Source: Acidobacteriota bacterium (GTDB lineage Bacteria > Acidobacteriota > Polarisedimenticolia > Polarisedimenticolales > Polarisedimenticolaceae). From it: a DNA stretch of 10,776 nt. The stretch lies in assembly GCA_011773795.1 (NCBI GenBank), contig WVWW01000200.1, positions 1-10,776 of the forward strand. The letters are read 5' to 3'. Position 1 is the first letter of the stretch, and every line of letters begins with the position of its first letter. Positions 1 to 6,679 of the stretch are shown here, one piece after another. Position numbers and translations under genes: made by a program. Below the pieces are notes generated by a model. The model was not told the origin of the DNA and made no database searches. It saw only the letters and a program-made list of their open reading frames with translations.

Positions 1-471
1 GAAATCCGCAGGATCCTCGGGCTCGAGCCGCATCCCGAGGAGGGCGGTTTCTTTCGAGAGACTTACCGTTCGGATACCGAGATCCCGGGTACGGGGCGGA
101 GTGTCTCGACCGCGATCTACTACCTGCTGACGGCCGACACGTTCTCGGCGATGCACCGTCTGCCGGGTGAGGAGATCTTCCATTTCTATCTCGGCGATCC
201 CGTCGAGATGCTCCAGCTTTCCCCCGACGGCACGAATCGAATCGTCACGATCGGAAACAAGATCGATGAAGGGATGGAACCTCAGGTGGTCGTCCCCGGT
301 GGCACCTGGCAGGGGTCGCGGGTCGTCCCGGGCGGAAGTTTCGCGCTGCTCGGCGCCACGATGGCACCGGGGTTCGACTACGCGGACTACGAGGCGGGGG
401 GCCGCGCGGCGTTGATCCGCGATCATCCCGATCACGCGGAACGGATCACCGCACTCACGAACGAGCCCTAG
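1..471 (+). CDS. Cupin_5 (DUF985) family protein, 5' end cut by window edge
   Basis: The frame is open from base 1, so the N-terminus is outside the window; 156 residues are visible. The sequence matches the DUF985/Cupin_5 pattern: an opening segment with HPEEGGFFRETYRS, then STAIYYLL, then a cupin strand with MHRLPGEEIFHFYLGDP, a central PGGTWQGSRVVPGG, and a closing APGFDYADYE. These are the usual landmarks of this small beta-barrel family. The conserved H and E residues of the cupin strand (HRLPGEEIFHF) are present, so a ligand or metal pocket is plausible, but the family's reaction is not well established and I assign none. The ATG at 151 is internal: the family signature begins well before it. 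The TAG stop overlaps the stop of the opposing serine dehydratase gene, leaving no room for a separate terminator. Family call is confident; function is unknown. Confidence 0.88.
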   Translation, partial: EIRRILGLEPHPEEGGFFRETYRSDTEIPGTGRSVSTAIYYLLTADTFSAMHRLPGEEIFHFYLGDPVEMLQLSPDGTNRIVTIGNKIDEGMEPQVVVPGGTWQGSRVVPGGSFALLGATMAPGFDYADYEAGGRAALIRDHPDHAERITALTNEP

Positions 472-2018
472 CAGCCCGGCTTGCCGTCCAGCTTGGCCTC
501 GAGCTCCTTCGAGGCCGGCGTGATCGAGAGTCCGCCGAGCGCGGTGCAGCAGAGCTCGCGGGGCATCGCGTTGCCCACCTCGTCCATCGCCGCGATGACC
601 TGATCGAGCGGAATCAGGTGATCGTAGCCGGCAATCGCCATGTTCGCGCTGTTGACCGCGTTGCTCGCGGCCATCGAGTTCCGCCCCATGCACGGGGCCT
701 CGACCCGGGCGGCGATCGGATCGCACGTCAGGCCGAACATGTTCTGCAGCGCGACCGAGGACGCGCTCAAGGCGCTCTCCGGGCTGCCGCCCATCATCTC
801 CGTGATGCCCGCGGCGGCCATGCCCGAGGCGGAGCCGCACTCCGCCATGCAGCCGCCGAGCTCGGCGGAGAACGTGGCGCCCTCGGTGATGAAGACGCCG
901 ATCAGACCCGCGGCGAGCAACGCGCGAACGACGGTCTCTTCGTCGCAGGCGTGCCCGTCTCCGACCGCGAGGAGCGCACCCGGCAGGGCGGCGCAGGAGC
1001 CCGCCGTCGGCGCGGCGACGATGACCTCGTTGCCGGCCTTCGATTCCATGATCGCGGTCACGTAACGGACCATGCGATTCTGGATGTCGCCCTCGACGAG
1101 CCTCTTGTCCCGCTCGGCCCGCTCGAATGCCTTGACCTGCGTCGGGAGCAGGCTGTCCTTGATCTCGCGACCCTCGAGCCCGCGATCGAGGCTGTAGCGC
1201 ATCGTATGCAGGATCGTCTTGGCCTGTTCCAGGACCTGATCCTCGGCCCAGCCGCTTCGCGCCGACTCGTAACGGAGCGCCCACTGCCATAGCGGCGCCG
1301 GCTGCCTGGCATGACACTCCAGGAACTCGCTCGCGTTGCGGAAGGGGAGTCGCTCCGGATCTCCGGCCAGCACGGGCATGACGGGCGGGAGAACATGGAC
1401 GTCGAAACGAGCGAACTGATTCGTTTCCTCTGGCGTCCAGCGTGCGCTACGCCGCAGATGCCAGCCGTTCTTCGCCCCGCCGAGCTCCTCGACCGCGACG
1501 ACGCCGTCTGTTCGTGCGAGCGATTCGATCGCACTCGCATCGACGTCCTCCCCGACGATGAACAGCTCATGCAGGTCGCCGTGGAGGTCGACCGGGATGC
1601 CGTCGATCTCGCGGACCTCGATCATCCCGCCGCCCGTCGAGACGGCCGTCAGGCTGCGCTTTCGTTCTCCGTCGTCGAGCTCGAGCCGGTAGGTGTTGGG
1701 GTGCCCCGCGCCGTAGTCGAGGTAGCGCACCTCGACCTCGATCCCGCCACGTTCGAGCTCCGCCTCGTAGTTCCCGAGCCGCTCGTCGTCCGCCTCCCAG
1801 CCCAGCAGGCCACCGGCCAGCCCCAGATCCGATCCTTGTGTCCGGTGCGTCGTGACCAGCGTGCCGGACGGGTCGTAGTCGACCACGACCCGTTGGATGC
1901 GATCTTTCATCAACGCGCGCGCGAGCCGGCCGATCCTCAGCGCCGCCGCGCTGTGCGAGCTGGACGGGCCGCGCATCACCGGGCCGAGGACGTCGTTGAA
2001 GATGCTGGGGGACGGCAT
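468..2018 (-). CDS. sdaA: L-serine dehydratase (L-serine ammonia-lyase), iron-sulfur dependent, single chain
   Basis: Deaminates L-serine to pyruvate and ammonia in the cytoplasm using a [4Fe-4S] cluster. The 516-residue chain has the beta domain first (GPVMRGPSSSHSAAALRIG, residues 12-30) and the alpha domain last (APTAGSCAALPGALL, about 336-350, to the end). C390, C432 and C443 have the same 42- and 11-residue spacings that I recall for the cluster ligands of the Legionella enzyme (C343, C385, C396). The last residue is C516, matching that enzyme's C-terminal cysteine, which caps the cluster as an internal inhibitor. The protein is about 55-60 residues longer than the usual ~455; the extra length is in the linker around residues 150-245. 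I chose ATG 2018 over the longer frame from 2180 because family similarity begins there. It starts 1 nt after the DUF885 stop and has only a weak ribosome site, implying translational coupling. Confidence 0.93.
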   Translation of the reverse strand: MPSPSIFNDVLGPVMRGPSSSHSAAALRIGRLARALMKDRIQRVVVDYDPSGTLVTTHRTQGSDLGLAGGLLGWEADDERLGNYEAELERGGIEVEVRYLDYGAGHPNTYRLELDDGERKRSLTAVSTGGGMIEVREIDGIPVDLHGDLHELFIVGEDVDASAIESLARTDGVVAVEELGGAKNGWHLRRSARWTPEETNQFARFDVHVLPPVMPVLAGDPERLPFRNASEFLECHARQPAPLWQWALRYESARSGWAEDQVLEQAKTILHTMRYSLDRGLEGREIKDSLLPTQVKAFERAERDKRLVEGDIQNRMVRYVTAIMESKAGNEVIVAAPTAGSCAALPGALLAVGDGHACDEETVVRALLAAGLIGVFITEGATFSAELGGCMAECGSASGMAAAGITEMMGGSPESALSASSVALQNMFGLTCDPIAARVEAPCMGRNSMAASNAVNSANMAIAGYDHLIPLDQVIAAMDEVGNAMPRELCCTALGGLSITPASKELEAKLDGKPGC

Positions 2019-2019
2019 G

Positions 2020-3783
2020 CTAGTCCGGGATCGGCAGATCCAGCAGCAGGGCCCGCACGAACTGCACCGGCGGAGATCCGAAAGAGAGCAGTGTGTCGTG
2101 GTACTTGCGCAAAGTGAACTCCTCGCCCCAGGCGGTCTCCACCTCCGCCCGCAGGTCGACGTGCTCCAGGTAACCGACAAGATACGTCGAAAGCTGCGCG
2201 AAGCTGAGCTGCGCGCGGATCCACTTCAGCGCCGCCTCGCGCTCTTCCTGGAAGCCGCCCTCGACCATCAGATCCATGGCCTCGTCTCGCGTCATGCCGT
2301 CGACGTGGATCGCCTGGTCCATCATGGCGTTGGTCACCCCGCGCAGGAGCCACTTGAGCGCGATCAGCTTCTGTCGTGGATCGCCCCCGTTGTAGCCCTC
2401 GTCGACCATGAACTGCTCGGCGTACACGCCCCAGCCCTCGATGAACGTCCCCGACTGGAGCACGGCGCGCAACGTCGAGGCGTAGCGGCCGGAGTGCGCG
2501 AGCTGCAGGTAGTGGCCGGGAACCGCCTCGTGGATCGACAGGTTCTGCATGGACCAGACGTTGTACTCCCGCAGGAACGACCGCACCTGTTGCTCGGTCC
2601 AGTCTTCCGGGATGGGCGAGATCGCGTAGAAGGTCTTCTGCCCTGTGTCGAGCGCACCCGGAGAATCGCAATACGCGATGGACACGCCGCGCGCGAACTC
2701 CGGCATGATGATGACCTCGACGGGGTCGTCCGGCACCCACACCAGGTCGTTCTCGCGCACGAACGCCGTCGTCTGGTCGATCTGCGCCTTCGCCGTCTCG
2801 ACGATCGCGTCCCGCGCCGGTAAATCGCGGTACGCCACCTCGAGCGCCGCGCGGATGATCACCTGGCGAAACGCTTCGTCCGGCTCGGCCGGGAGCTCTG
2901 CAAGCGGATATTGCTCTTTGTAGATGACCGTGGCGACGTCGTACATCTCGCGGCGAACACGGTGGAACTCCGCCGCGGATCGCTTGCCGAGCTCTTCGCG
3001 AGTCAACGGCGTGTGCAGCGAGAAGGCGAGTCGTTTGTCGTAAATCTCCTTGCCGACGCGGAAATCCCCCTCGGCCCGTGGTACCAGGGTTTCGTCGAGC
3101 CATGTCTGATGCTCCTCGACGGCGGCCGTGGCGGTCTCCATCGCGTCGACGAGGCGCTTTCGCTCGCCCCTCGAGAGGACGTCCATCGACGGTTTCACCA
3201 TGTTGTCGAGGATCGACAACACGCCGCGGTTCTGCCGCGCCGCCGTTTCGGCGTGGATCTTCGGCACGCGTTCGGGGACCAGCGTCGCGCGGACCTGCTC
3301 GAGGAAGCGGGGCAGCTTCTCGAGCCGGTCCGCCACGTGCGAGAGCCGCTCCGGCAAGGGCGCGAACTCGCGTGCCATCAACGAGTAGATCGCCCCTCCG
3401 GCGGTTCCGCTGTAACGCACCGGATTCCAGGCCCAGGCCTGGAGCTCCTTCGTGCTCCACAGGCTCGACTCGATCGAATGGGCCAGCAGCGCGTAGTCCA
3501 CCTGGTTGGCACGCGCGAGCTGATCGCGGTCGATCGACGCGAGCTCACCCTGCACCCCCTCGAGAAACGCGACCCAGCGGGCGCGGGCCTCGGGGGTGAT
3601 CTCGTCCAGCTCACCGTCGTATCGATGATCGCCCATCCCGGTGGCACCCACCGGGGAGTGGGCGGGCATCTCGTCGAGGTAGCGCCCGGCCAGCGCCTCC
3701 CAACGCCCGTCGGCGGCGGACCCGGCGAGGACCGGGACGGATAGGAAGAACGCCGCCAGCGCGGGGAGGATTCGCTTGTTCAT
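2020..3783 (-). CDS. DUF885 family putative zinc metallopeptidase, secreted
   Basis: A 587-residue protein with a typical Sec signal peptide (MNKRILPALAAFFLSVPVLA, cleavage near residues 20-24), so it should act outside the cytoplasm. It carries the DUF885 (PF05960) hallmark HEAVPGHYLQ at residues 418-427; H418, E419 and H424 would be the catalytic/zinc residues of this HExxPGH variant. EGWGVYAE (449-456) supplies a further conserved glutamate (E449), in the manner of gluzincin peptidases. Length is normal for the family. Peptidase activity is inferred from the fold and motif; few members have been characterised. It overlaps the upstream FHA-protease gene by 4 nt (ATGA) with a GGGAG Shine-Dalgarno inside that gene, and it ends 1 nt before the serine dehydratase start. 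It therefore sits in the middle of a three-gene operon. Confidence 0.9.
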   Translation of the reverse strand: MNKRILPALAAFFLSVPVLAGSAADGRWEALAGRYLDEMPAHSPVGATGMGDHRYDGELDEITPEARARWVAFLEGVQGELASIDRDQLARANQVDYALLAHSIESSLWSTKELQAWAWNPVRYSGTAGGAIYSLMAREFAPLPERLSHVADRLEKLPRFLEQVRATLVPERVPKIHAETAARQNRGVLSILDNMVKPSMDVLSRGERKRLVDAMETATAAVEEHQTWLDETLVPRAEGDFRVGKEIYDKRLAFSLHTPLTREELGKRSAAEFHRVRREMYDVATVIYKEQYPLAELPAEPDEAFRQVIIRAALEVAYRDLPARDAIVETAKAQIDQTTAFVRENDLVWVPDDPVEVIIMPEFARGVSIAYCDSPGALDTGQKTFYAISPIPEDWTEQQVRSFLREYNVWSMQNLSIHEAVPGHYLQLAHSGRYASTLRAVLQSGTFIEGWGVYAEQFMVDEGYNGGDPRQKLIALKWLLRGVTNAMMDQAIHVDGMTRDEAMDLMVEGGFQEEREAALKWIRAQLSFAQLSTYLVGYLEHVDLRAEVETAWGEEFTLRKYHDTLLSFGSPPVQFVRALLLDLPIPD

Positions 3784-5351
3784 GGGTTGTCTCCCGAGGG
3801 CAGAAGTTTCAAGGCCTCCCGTGCCGGGACGCCCATGTTCGAGCCGCCGAACTGCGGCAGGATCGCCGCGTTGACCGCCAGCACCCGGCCGTCGAGGTTC
3901 AGCACCGGCCCACCGCTGCCGCCGTACGTGGTCTCGGCATCGTAGACCACCGAGCTCGGTGTGACCTGGCCGACGATGCCGACGGTGGCGAGCGGCTCGA
4001 TGAGCTCATCGCCGGAGAGCCGGCGGGCGACTTGCCAGAAATCGAGCTCCTCCGGGCCGAGGATGCGCTCCACGGCTTCCGGGCCGGCGCGCGCAAGGAG
4101 CGCCTGGATCCCGGTCGGGTAGCCGAGGACGATGACCTCGTCCCCGGGCTCCGGCGGAGCGTCGGCGAGCTCCAGCGGGCGTATCCCGGCATCGACAGGG
4201 TCAAACCTGAGCAGCGCCACATCGAGCGTTTCGCTGGCCCGAACGAATTCGATGTCGAACGGCTCGGCCGTTCCCGGCAGGTACCCGATGAGGCGCCACA
4301 TCACCGGCTCGAGCGCGTGTTCGCCCAGCGCCTCGGGTGGGTCGTCATAGTCCCAGGGCAGCGCGACGTGTCGGTTGGTCAACAGGTAACCGTCGGCGGT
4401 CACGACGAAGGCGGTGCCGGTGTACAGCACCTCGATCCGAGGCCCGTCCCCTTCGAGCGTGACCTCCGTTCCAACCACTCCTTCACGAAGACTCCCGTTC
4501 GGTTCCAGGAAGCCGTAGCGGACCGGCCGCCCCGATTCGTCGCGCAATCCCCAGCTTCCCTGAACGAAGACCACCGAGCGAGCGGAGCTCGCGATGACGC
4601 GCCCGCGCGCGCCCGAGCGTTCCTCCAACGCTTCGATGCGGGCAACACTCTTGGTGACCTCCTCGCGCAGCGCGTCGGCATCGTCCTCGGAGAGCGCCGC
4701 GCGATCCCCACGGGCAAGCAGCTCCGCCAGGCTGCGCGCCACCTCCGTCTCGGCCTCGAGCCGTCGCTCCAGGCGCTGGCCGCGCACCCAGAGCCACCCG
4801 ACGGCCGTGACCAGCAAGAGCATCGCGGCGATCACGCCCGAGCGAACGATCGGCGACGTGCGCGTCAGCAGCTCCATCGGCGGTCCGGCGAGCAGGAGTC
4901 CGGCGCGATCCGCCGCGTTGCGTCCTCGCCGAACGCACTCGGCGCAGTCGGAGAACACCTCGGAAACGGACTTGTAGCCGCGTGAACCTGGGGGATAAAG
5001 GCGGAACCGCAAGACCGGCCCGCCTTCGCCGATCTCCAACACATCGCCGGAATCCAGCAGCCGCTGCTCCACCCGCCTTCCGTTGACCCAGATGTCCGCA
5101 TCGGGTTCGGCTCGCAGCTCGTAGGTGTTCCCGCGCCGCTCCAGCGTGGCATGGGCTTCGGTGACGGGAACCTGCGTGAGATCCGCGGTCAGGTCATCCG
5201 TCGAGATCCGGATCTCCGCAGGCTCGGCGGCTCCGATCCGCAGCGGTCCGTCTCCCAGCCGCTGGATCTTGCCGCGATACCGACCGGACAGGTGTACCAC
5301 GACCGCGACCAGGTGGTCCGCACGATCGGTCGAGGTGGTCGGGGTCGTCAC
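3780..5351 (-). CDS. FHA domain–transmembrane–trypsin-like (S1C/HtrA-type) serine protease
   Basis: A 523-residue protein in three parts. Residues about 13-118 look like an FHA fold (phosphothreonine-peptide binding; PLRIG near 36-40, WVNGRRV near 88-94, GDVLEIGEGG near 102-111). A hydrophobic helix at about 171-189 is followed by an Arg/Glu-rich stretch (191-245) likely to be a coiled coil. The C-terminal half is a trypsin-like protease with a complete triad: H328 in TNRHV, D377 in ETLDVALLRF and S479 in GGSGGP. No PDZ domain is visible. The expected topology is FHA in the cytoplasm and protease outside, so a phospho-signal could be read inside and acted on outside; that is inference. C136 and C139 form a CxxC before the helix. 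The start is GTG with a poor ribosome site; the next Met (residue 158) would remove the FHA domain. First gene of the operon. Confidence 0.88.
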   Translation of the reverse strand: MTTPTTSTDRADHLVAVVVHLSGRYRGKIQRLGDGPLRIGAAEPAEIRISTDDLTADLTQVPVTEAHATLERRGNTYELRAEPDADIWVNGRRVEQRLLDSGDVLEIGEGGPVLRFRLYPPGSRGYKSVSEVFSDCAECVRRGRNAADRAGLLLAGPPMELLTRTSPIVRSGVIAAMLLLVTAVGWLWVRGQRLERRLEAETEVARSLAELLARGDRAALSEDDADALREEVTKSVARIEALEERSGARGRVIASSARSVVFVQGSWGLRDESGRPVRYGFLEPNGSLREGVVGTEVTLEGDGPRIEVLYTGTAFVVTADGYLLTNRHVALPWDYDDPPEALGEHALEPVMWRLIGYLPGTAEPFDIEFVRASETLDVALLRFDPVDAGIRPLELADAPPEPGDEVIVLGYPTGIQALLARAGPEAVERILGPEELDFWQVARRLSGDELIEPLATVGIVGQVTPSSVVYDAETTYGGSGGPVLNLDGRVLAVNAAILPQFGGSNMGVPAREALKLLPSGDNP

Positions 5352-5376
5352 GATCGCTCAGGATAACCCAGGGAAG

Positions 5377-5390
5377 TCCTGTCGACAGGA
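5377..5390. promoter_or_regulatory. 14-bp perfect palindrome upstream of FHA-protease operon
   Basis: TCCTGTCGACAGGA is a perfect inverted repeat lying 26 nt upstream of the FHA-protease GTG start, in the 82-nt gap behind the ArsC-like selenoprotein gene. It has no T-tract, so it is not a standard terminator. Its position suits an operator for a dimeric regulator. No convincing -35/-10 pair was found beside it. The regulatory role is inferred from symmetry and position only. Confidence 0.3.
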
Positions 5391-5433
5391 TCCACGGGCG
5401 CAGGGAGGGCTGCCGGGCTCCGGTCGATCGACG

Positions 5434-5775
5434 TTACGCCAGTGTCAGGAGCGCTTCGGGAGGTCGCCCGATGACCGCGCGCTTGCCGGAAACCCCGATG
5501 GGTCGCTGCAGCAGCGTCGGGTGCTCCGCCATGTGGCTGATCAGCTCGGCCTCCGACTCGTCCCCACTCAGCCCGAGCTCCTTGAACGCGCGGTCACGCG
5601 TGCGCAGGACGTCCTGCGCCTTCGTGCCGAGCTTCTTCAGCACCGAACGGATCTCCTTCTCCGACAGCGGTTCCTTGCGGTACTCGCGGTAGCGGTACTC
5701 GATCCCGTTCTCGTCGAGCAAGGCGACCGCCTTGCGACAGGTGGATCAGGTGCGGGTGCAGATCAGCTCGAGCAC
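5434..5775 (-). CDS. ArsC/Spx-family thioredoxin-fold protein, predicted selenoprotein (TGA = Sec10)
   Basis: Reading from GTG 5775 gives 113 residues beginning MLELICTRTU-STCRKAVALL, where U is the in-frame TGA at 5748-5746. The TGA falls where ArsC and Spx proteins have their catalytic cysteine, giving a U10-x-x-C13 redox motif. Family sequence resumes directly after it: VLRTRD, HPTLLQRPIG and AVIGRPPE. R58, R91 and R104 align with R60, R94 and R107, the anion-binding arginines of plasmid R773 arsenate reductase (C12). AGGAG lies 5 nt before the GTG, so translation must start before the TGA. A hairpin directly downstream fits a bacterial SECIS. An in-frame ATG 10 codons upstream (5805) is less likely because it overlaps a probable -10 box. 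A caller treating TGA as stop would give 95 residues from TTG 5721, without the active site. Alternatives are a C-to-U-type nonsense mutation or sequencing error. Substrate (arsenate or a protein disulfide) is not known. Confidence 0.82.
5718..5735 (-). promoter_or_regulatory. Candidate bacterial SECIS hairpin after the Sec TGA
   Basis: In the mRNA, ten nucleotides follow the UGA and then GCAAGGC pairs perfectly with GCCUUGC across a GGUC tetraloop. A further GUC/GAC pairing can extend the stem after a 2-nt bulge. The loop begins 18 nt after the UGA, with G in the first two loop positions. This agrees with the general bacterial SECIS rules as I know them (short apical loop with an early G, roughly 16-37 nt from UGA). 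The E. coli fdhF loop also contains GGUC at nearly the same distance. SelB recognition is inferred. The hairpin lies inside the coding region, as bacterial SECIS elements do. Confidence 0.68.
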
Positions 5776-5857
5776 GGCGTCTCCTATCGATCGAAGGCGA
5801 GGCATTTTACCGGACTCCGAGAGGAAGATTGTAAGATTCGGACAGCGGAGGTGCGTC
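5776..5857. promoter_or_regulatory. Divergent promoter region between selenoprotein and mgtC-like genes
   Basis: This 82-bp gap must carry promoters for two divergent genes. On the minus strand TAAAAT (5809-5804) matches the -10 consensus at 5 of 6 positions and would give a leader of about 20 nt to the GTG at 5775; its -35 is weak. AGGAG at 5785-5781 is the ribosome site for that gene. On the plus strand TAAGAT at 5832-5837 is a poor -10 candidate, but GGAGG at 5847-5851 is an excellent ribosome site that fixes the GTG start at 5858. The ribosome sites are clear; the promoter boxes are tentative. Confidence 0.45.
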
Positions 5858-6562
5858 GTGGAACAGCTCTACACCTGGATCGGGGACATCAACACCATCC
5901 CGGGCCTGGGTCGCGAGGTCATCGGGCTGATCTGCGTGATCGTCGCGGCGATTTGCGGGTCGGTCATCGGGCTCGAGCGCGAGCGGCGCGACAAACCGGC
6001 CGGTCTCCGCACCGTGATCCTGATCTGTCTCGGTTCGACGATCTTCACACTGGTCTCGCTGTACCTGGCGACGCAGAAGCAGATGGCCGATCCCGCACGG
6101 CTCGCCTCGCAGATACTCCCCGGCATCGGTTTCCTCGGTGCGGGCGCGATCATCCGCGCCCGCGGCACCGTCGTCGGCCTGACGACCGGCGCGACGATCT
6201 GGGCTGTCGCCGCGGTCGGCGTGACCATCGGCGCGGGTTACGTGGCGGCGGGGGTGGTCTTCACGCTGCTGATCCTCGGGGTCCTGACGATTGCCCAGCG
6301 CCTGGAACGGGTTATCACGGGTCGTTGCGTCCCCCGCGAGACGACGGTCGTCTACCGTGCCAACCACGGCAAGACATGGCCGCGGTTGCAGGCGATCCTC
6401 GACGAGTACCGGATTCCGTCGACCGACGTGACGCACGAGAGACGGGACGAGGGCGAGAGGGCGTTCAGCGCAAGGCTGTGCACCGCCCACAGGGAACACC
6501 GCAGCATCCTGCGTGACCTGTCGGACATTCCCGAGGTCCTGTCGATCGACCAGAACGCCTAG
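5858..6562 (+). CDS. MgtC/SapB family inner-membrane protein
   Basis: A 234-residue protein with about five hydrophobic segments in the first 145 residues. It bears the MgtC signatures: GLERERRDKPAGLRT (38-52), the LPGIGFLGAGAIIR motif (87-100) and GLTTGATIWAVAAVG (107-121). The soluble C-terminal part (about 155-234) has the alternating pattern of the ACT-like domain seen in longer MgtC relatives. Known members modulate magnesium homeostasis or F-type ATP synthase and aid survival in low magnesium or inside phagocytes; the biochemical role of environmental homologues is unclear. The start is GTG 5858, chosen because GGAGG lies 6 nt before it; the open frame to its left is not coding. It is transcribed away from the ArsC-like selenoprotein. 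I withhold the symbol mgtC because the family includes several functionally distinct groups. Confidence 0.9.
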   Translation: MEQLYTWIGDINTIPGLGREVIGLICVIVAAICGSVIGLERERRDKPAGLRTVILICLGSTIFTLVSLYLATQKQMADPARLASQILPGIGFLGAGAIIRARGTVVGLTTGATIWAVAAVGVTIGAGYVAAGVVFTLLILGVLTIAQRLERVITGRCVPRETTVVYRANHGKTWPRLQAILDEYRIPSTDVTHERRDEGERAFSARLCTAHREHRSILRDLSDIPEVLSIDQNA

Positions 6563-6612
6563 GCGGTCCGTATTGGCATGGACTTGGCCGTTGTCCGACG
6601 AGGAGACCCCCC

Positions 6613-6642
6613 TTGAACGCGGCCTCCCGGTCCCGGCACAAT
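6613..6642 (+). promoter_or_regulatory. Possible sigma70-type promoter for the TPR lipoprotein gene
   Basis: TTGAAC (6613-6618) and CACAAT (6637-6642) are separated by 18 nt, each matching 4 of 6 consensus positions. Transcription would begin near 6650, about 30 nt before the ATG at 6680. The 117-nt gap after the MgtC-like gene supports an independent start here. Match quality is modest and could be chance. Confidence 0.3.
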
Positions 6643-6679
6643 ACGACCATGCGGCCGTGGACCGCCAGGGGAGATCCCG

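Noticed and set aside
2019..2180. N-terminal extension of the serine dehydratase to 2180
   Set aside because: The extra 54 residues are a Cys/Arg/Ser-rich out-of-frame reading of the DUF885 gene. Family similarity begins at ATG 2018.
5434..5721. A 95-residue gene starting at TTG 5721
   Set aside because: It has no ribosome site and would lack the whole first strand and active site of the ArsC fold. The family similarity continues upstream through the TGA to a GTG with AGGAG.
5846..5858. 13-nt identity (CGGAGGTGCGTCG) before the MgtC-like start and, on the minus strand, before the small membrane protein start (9243-9255)
   Set aside because: The match is mostly a consensus ribosome site; the remaining identity is short enough to be chance.
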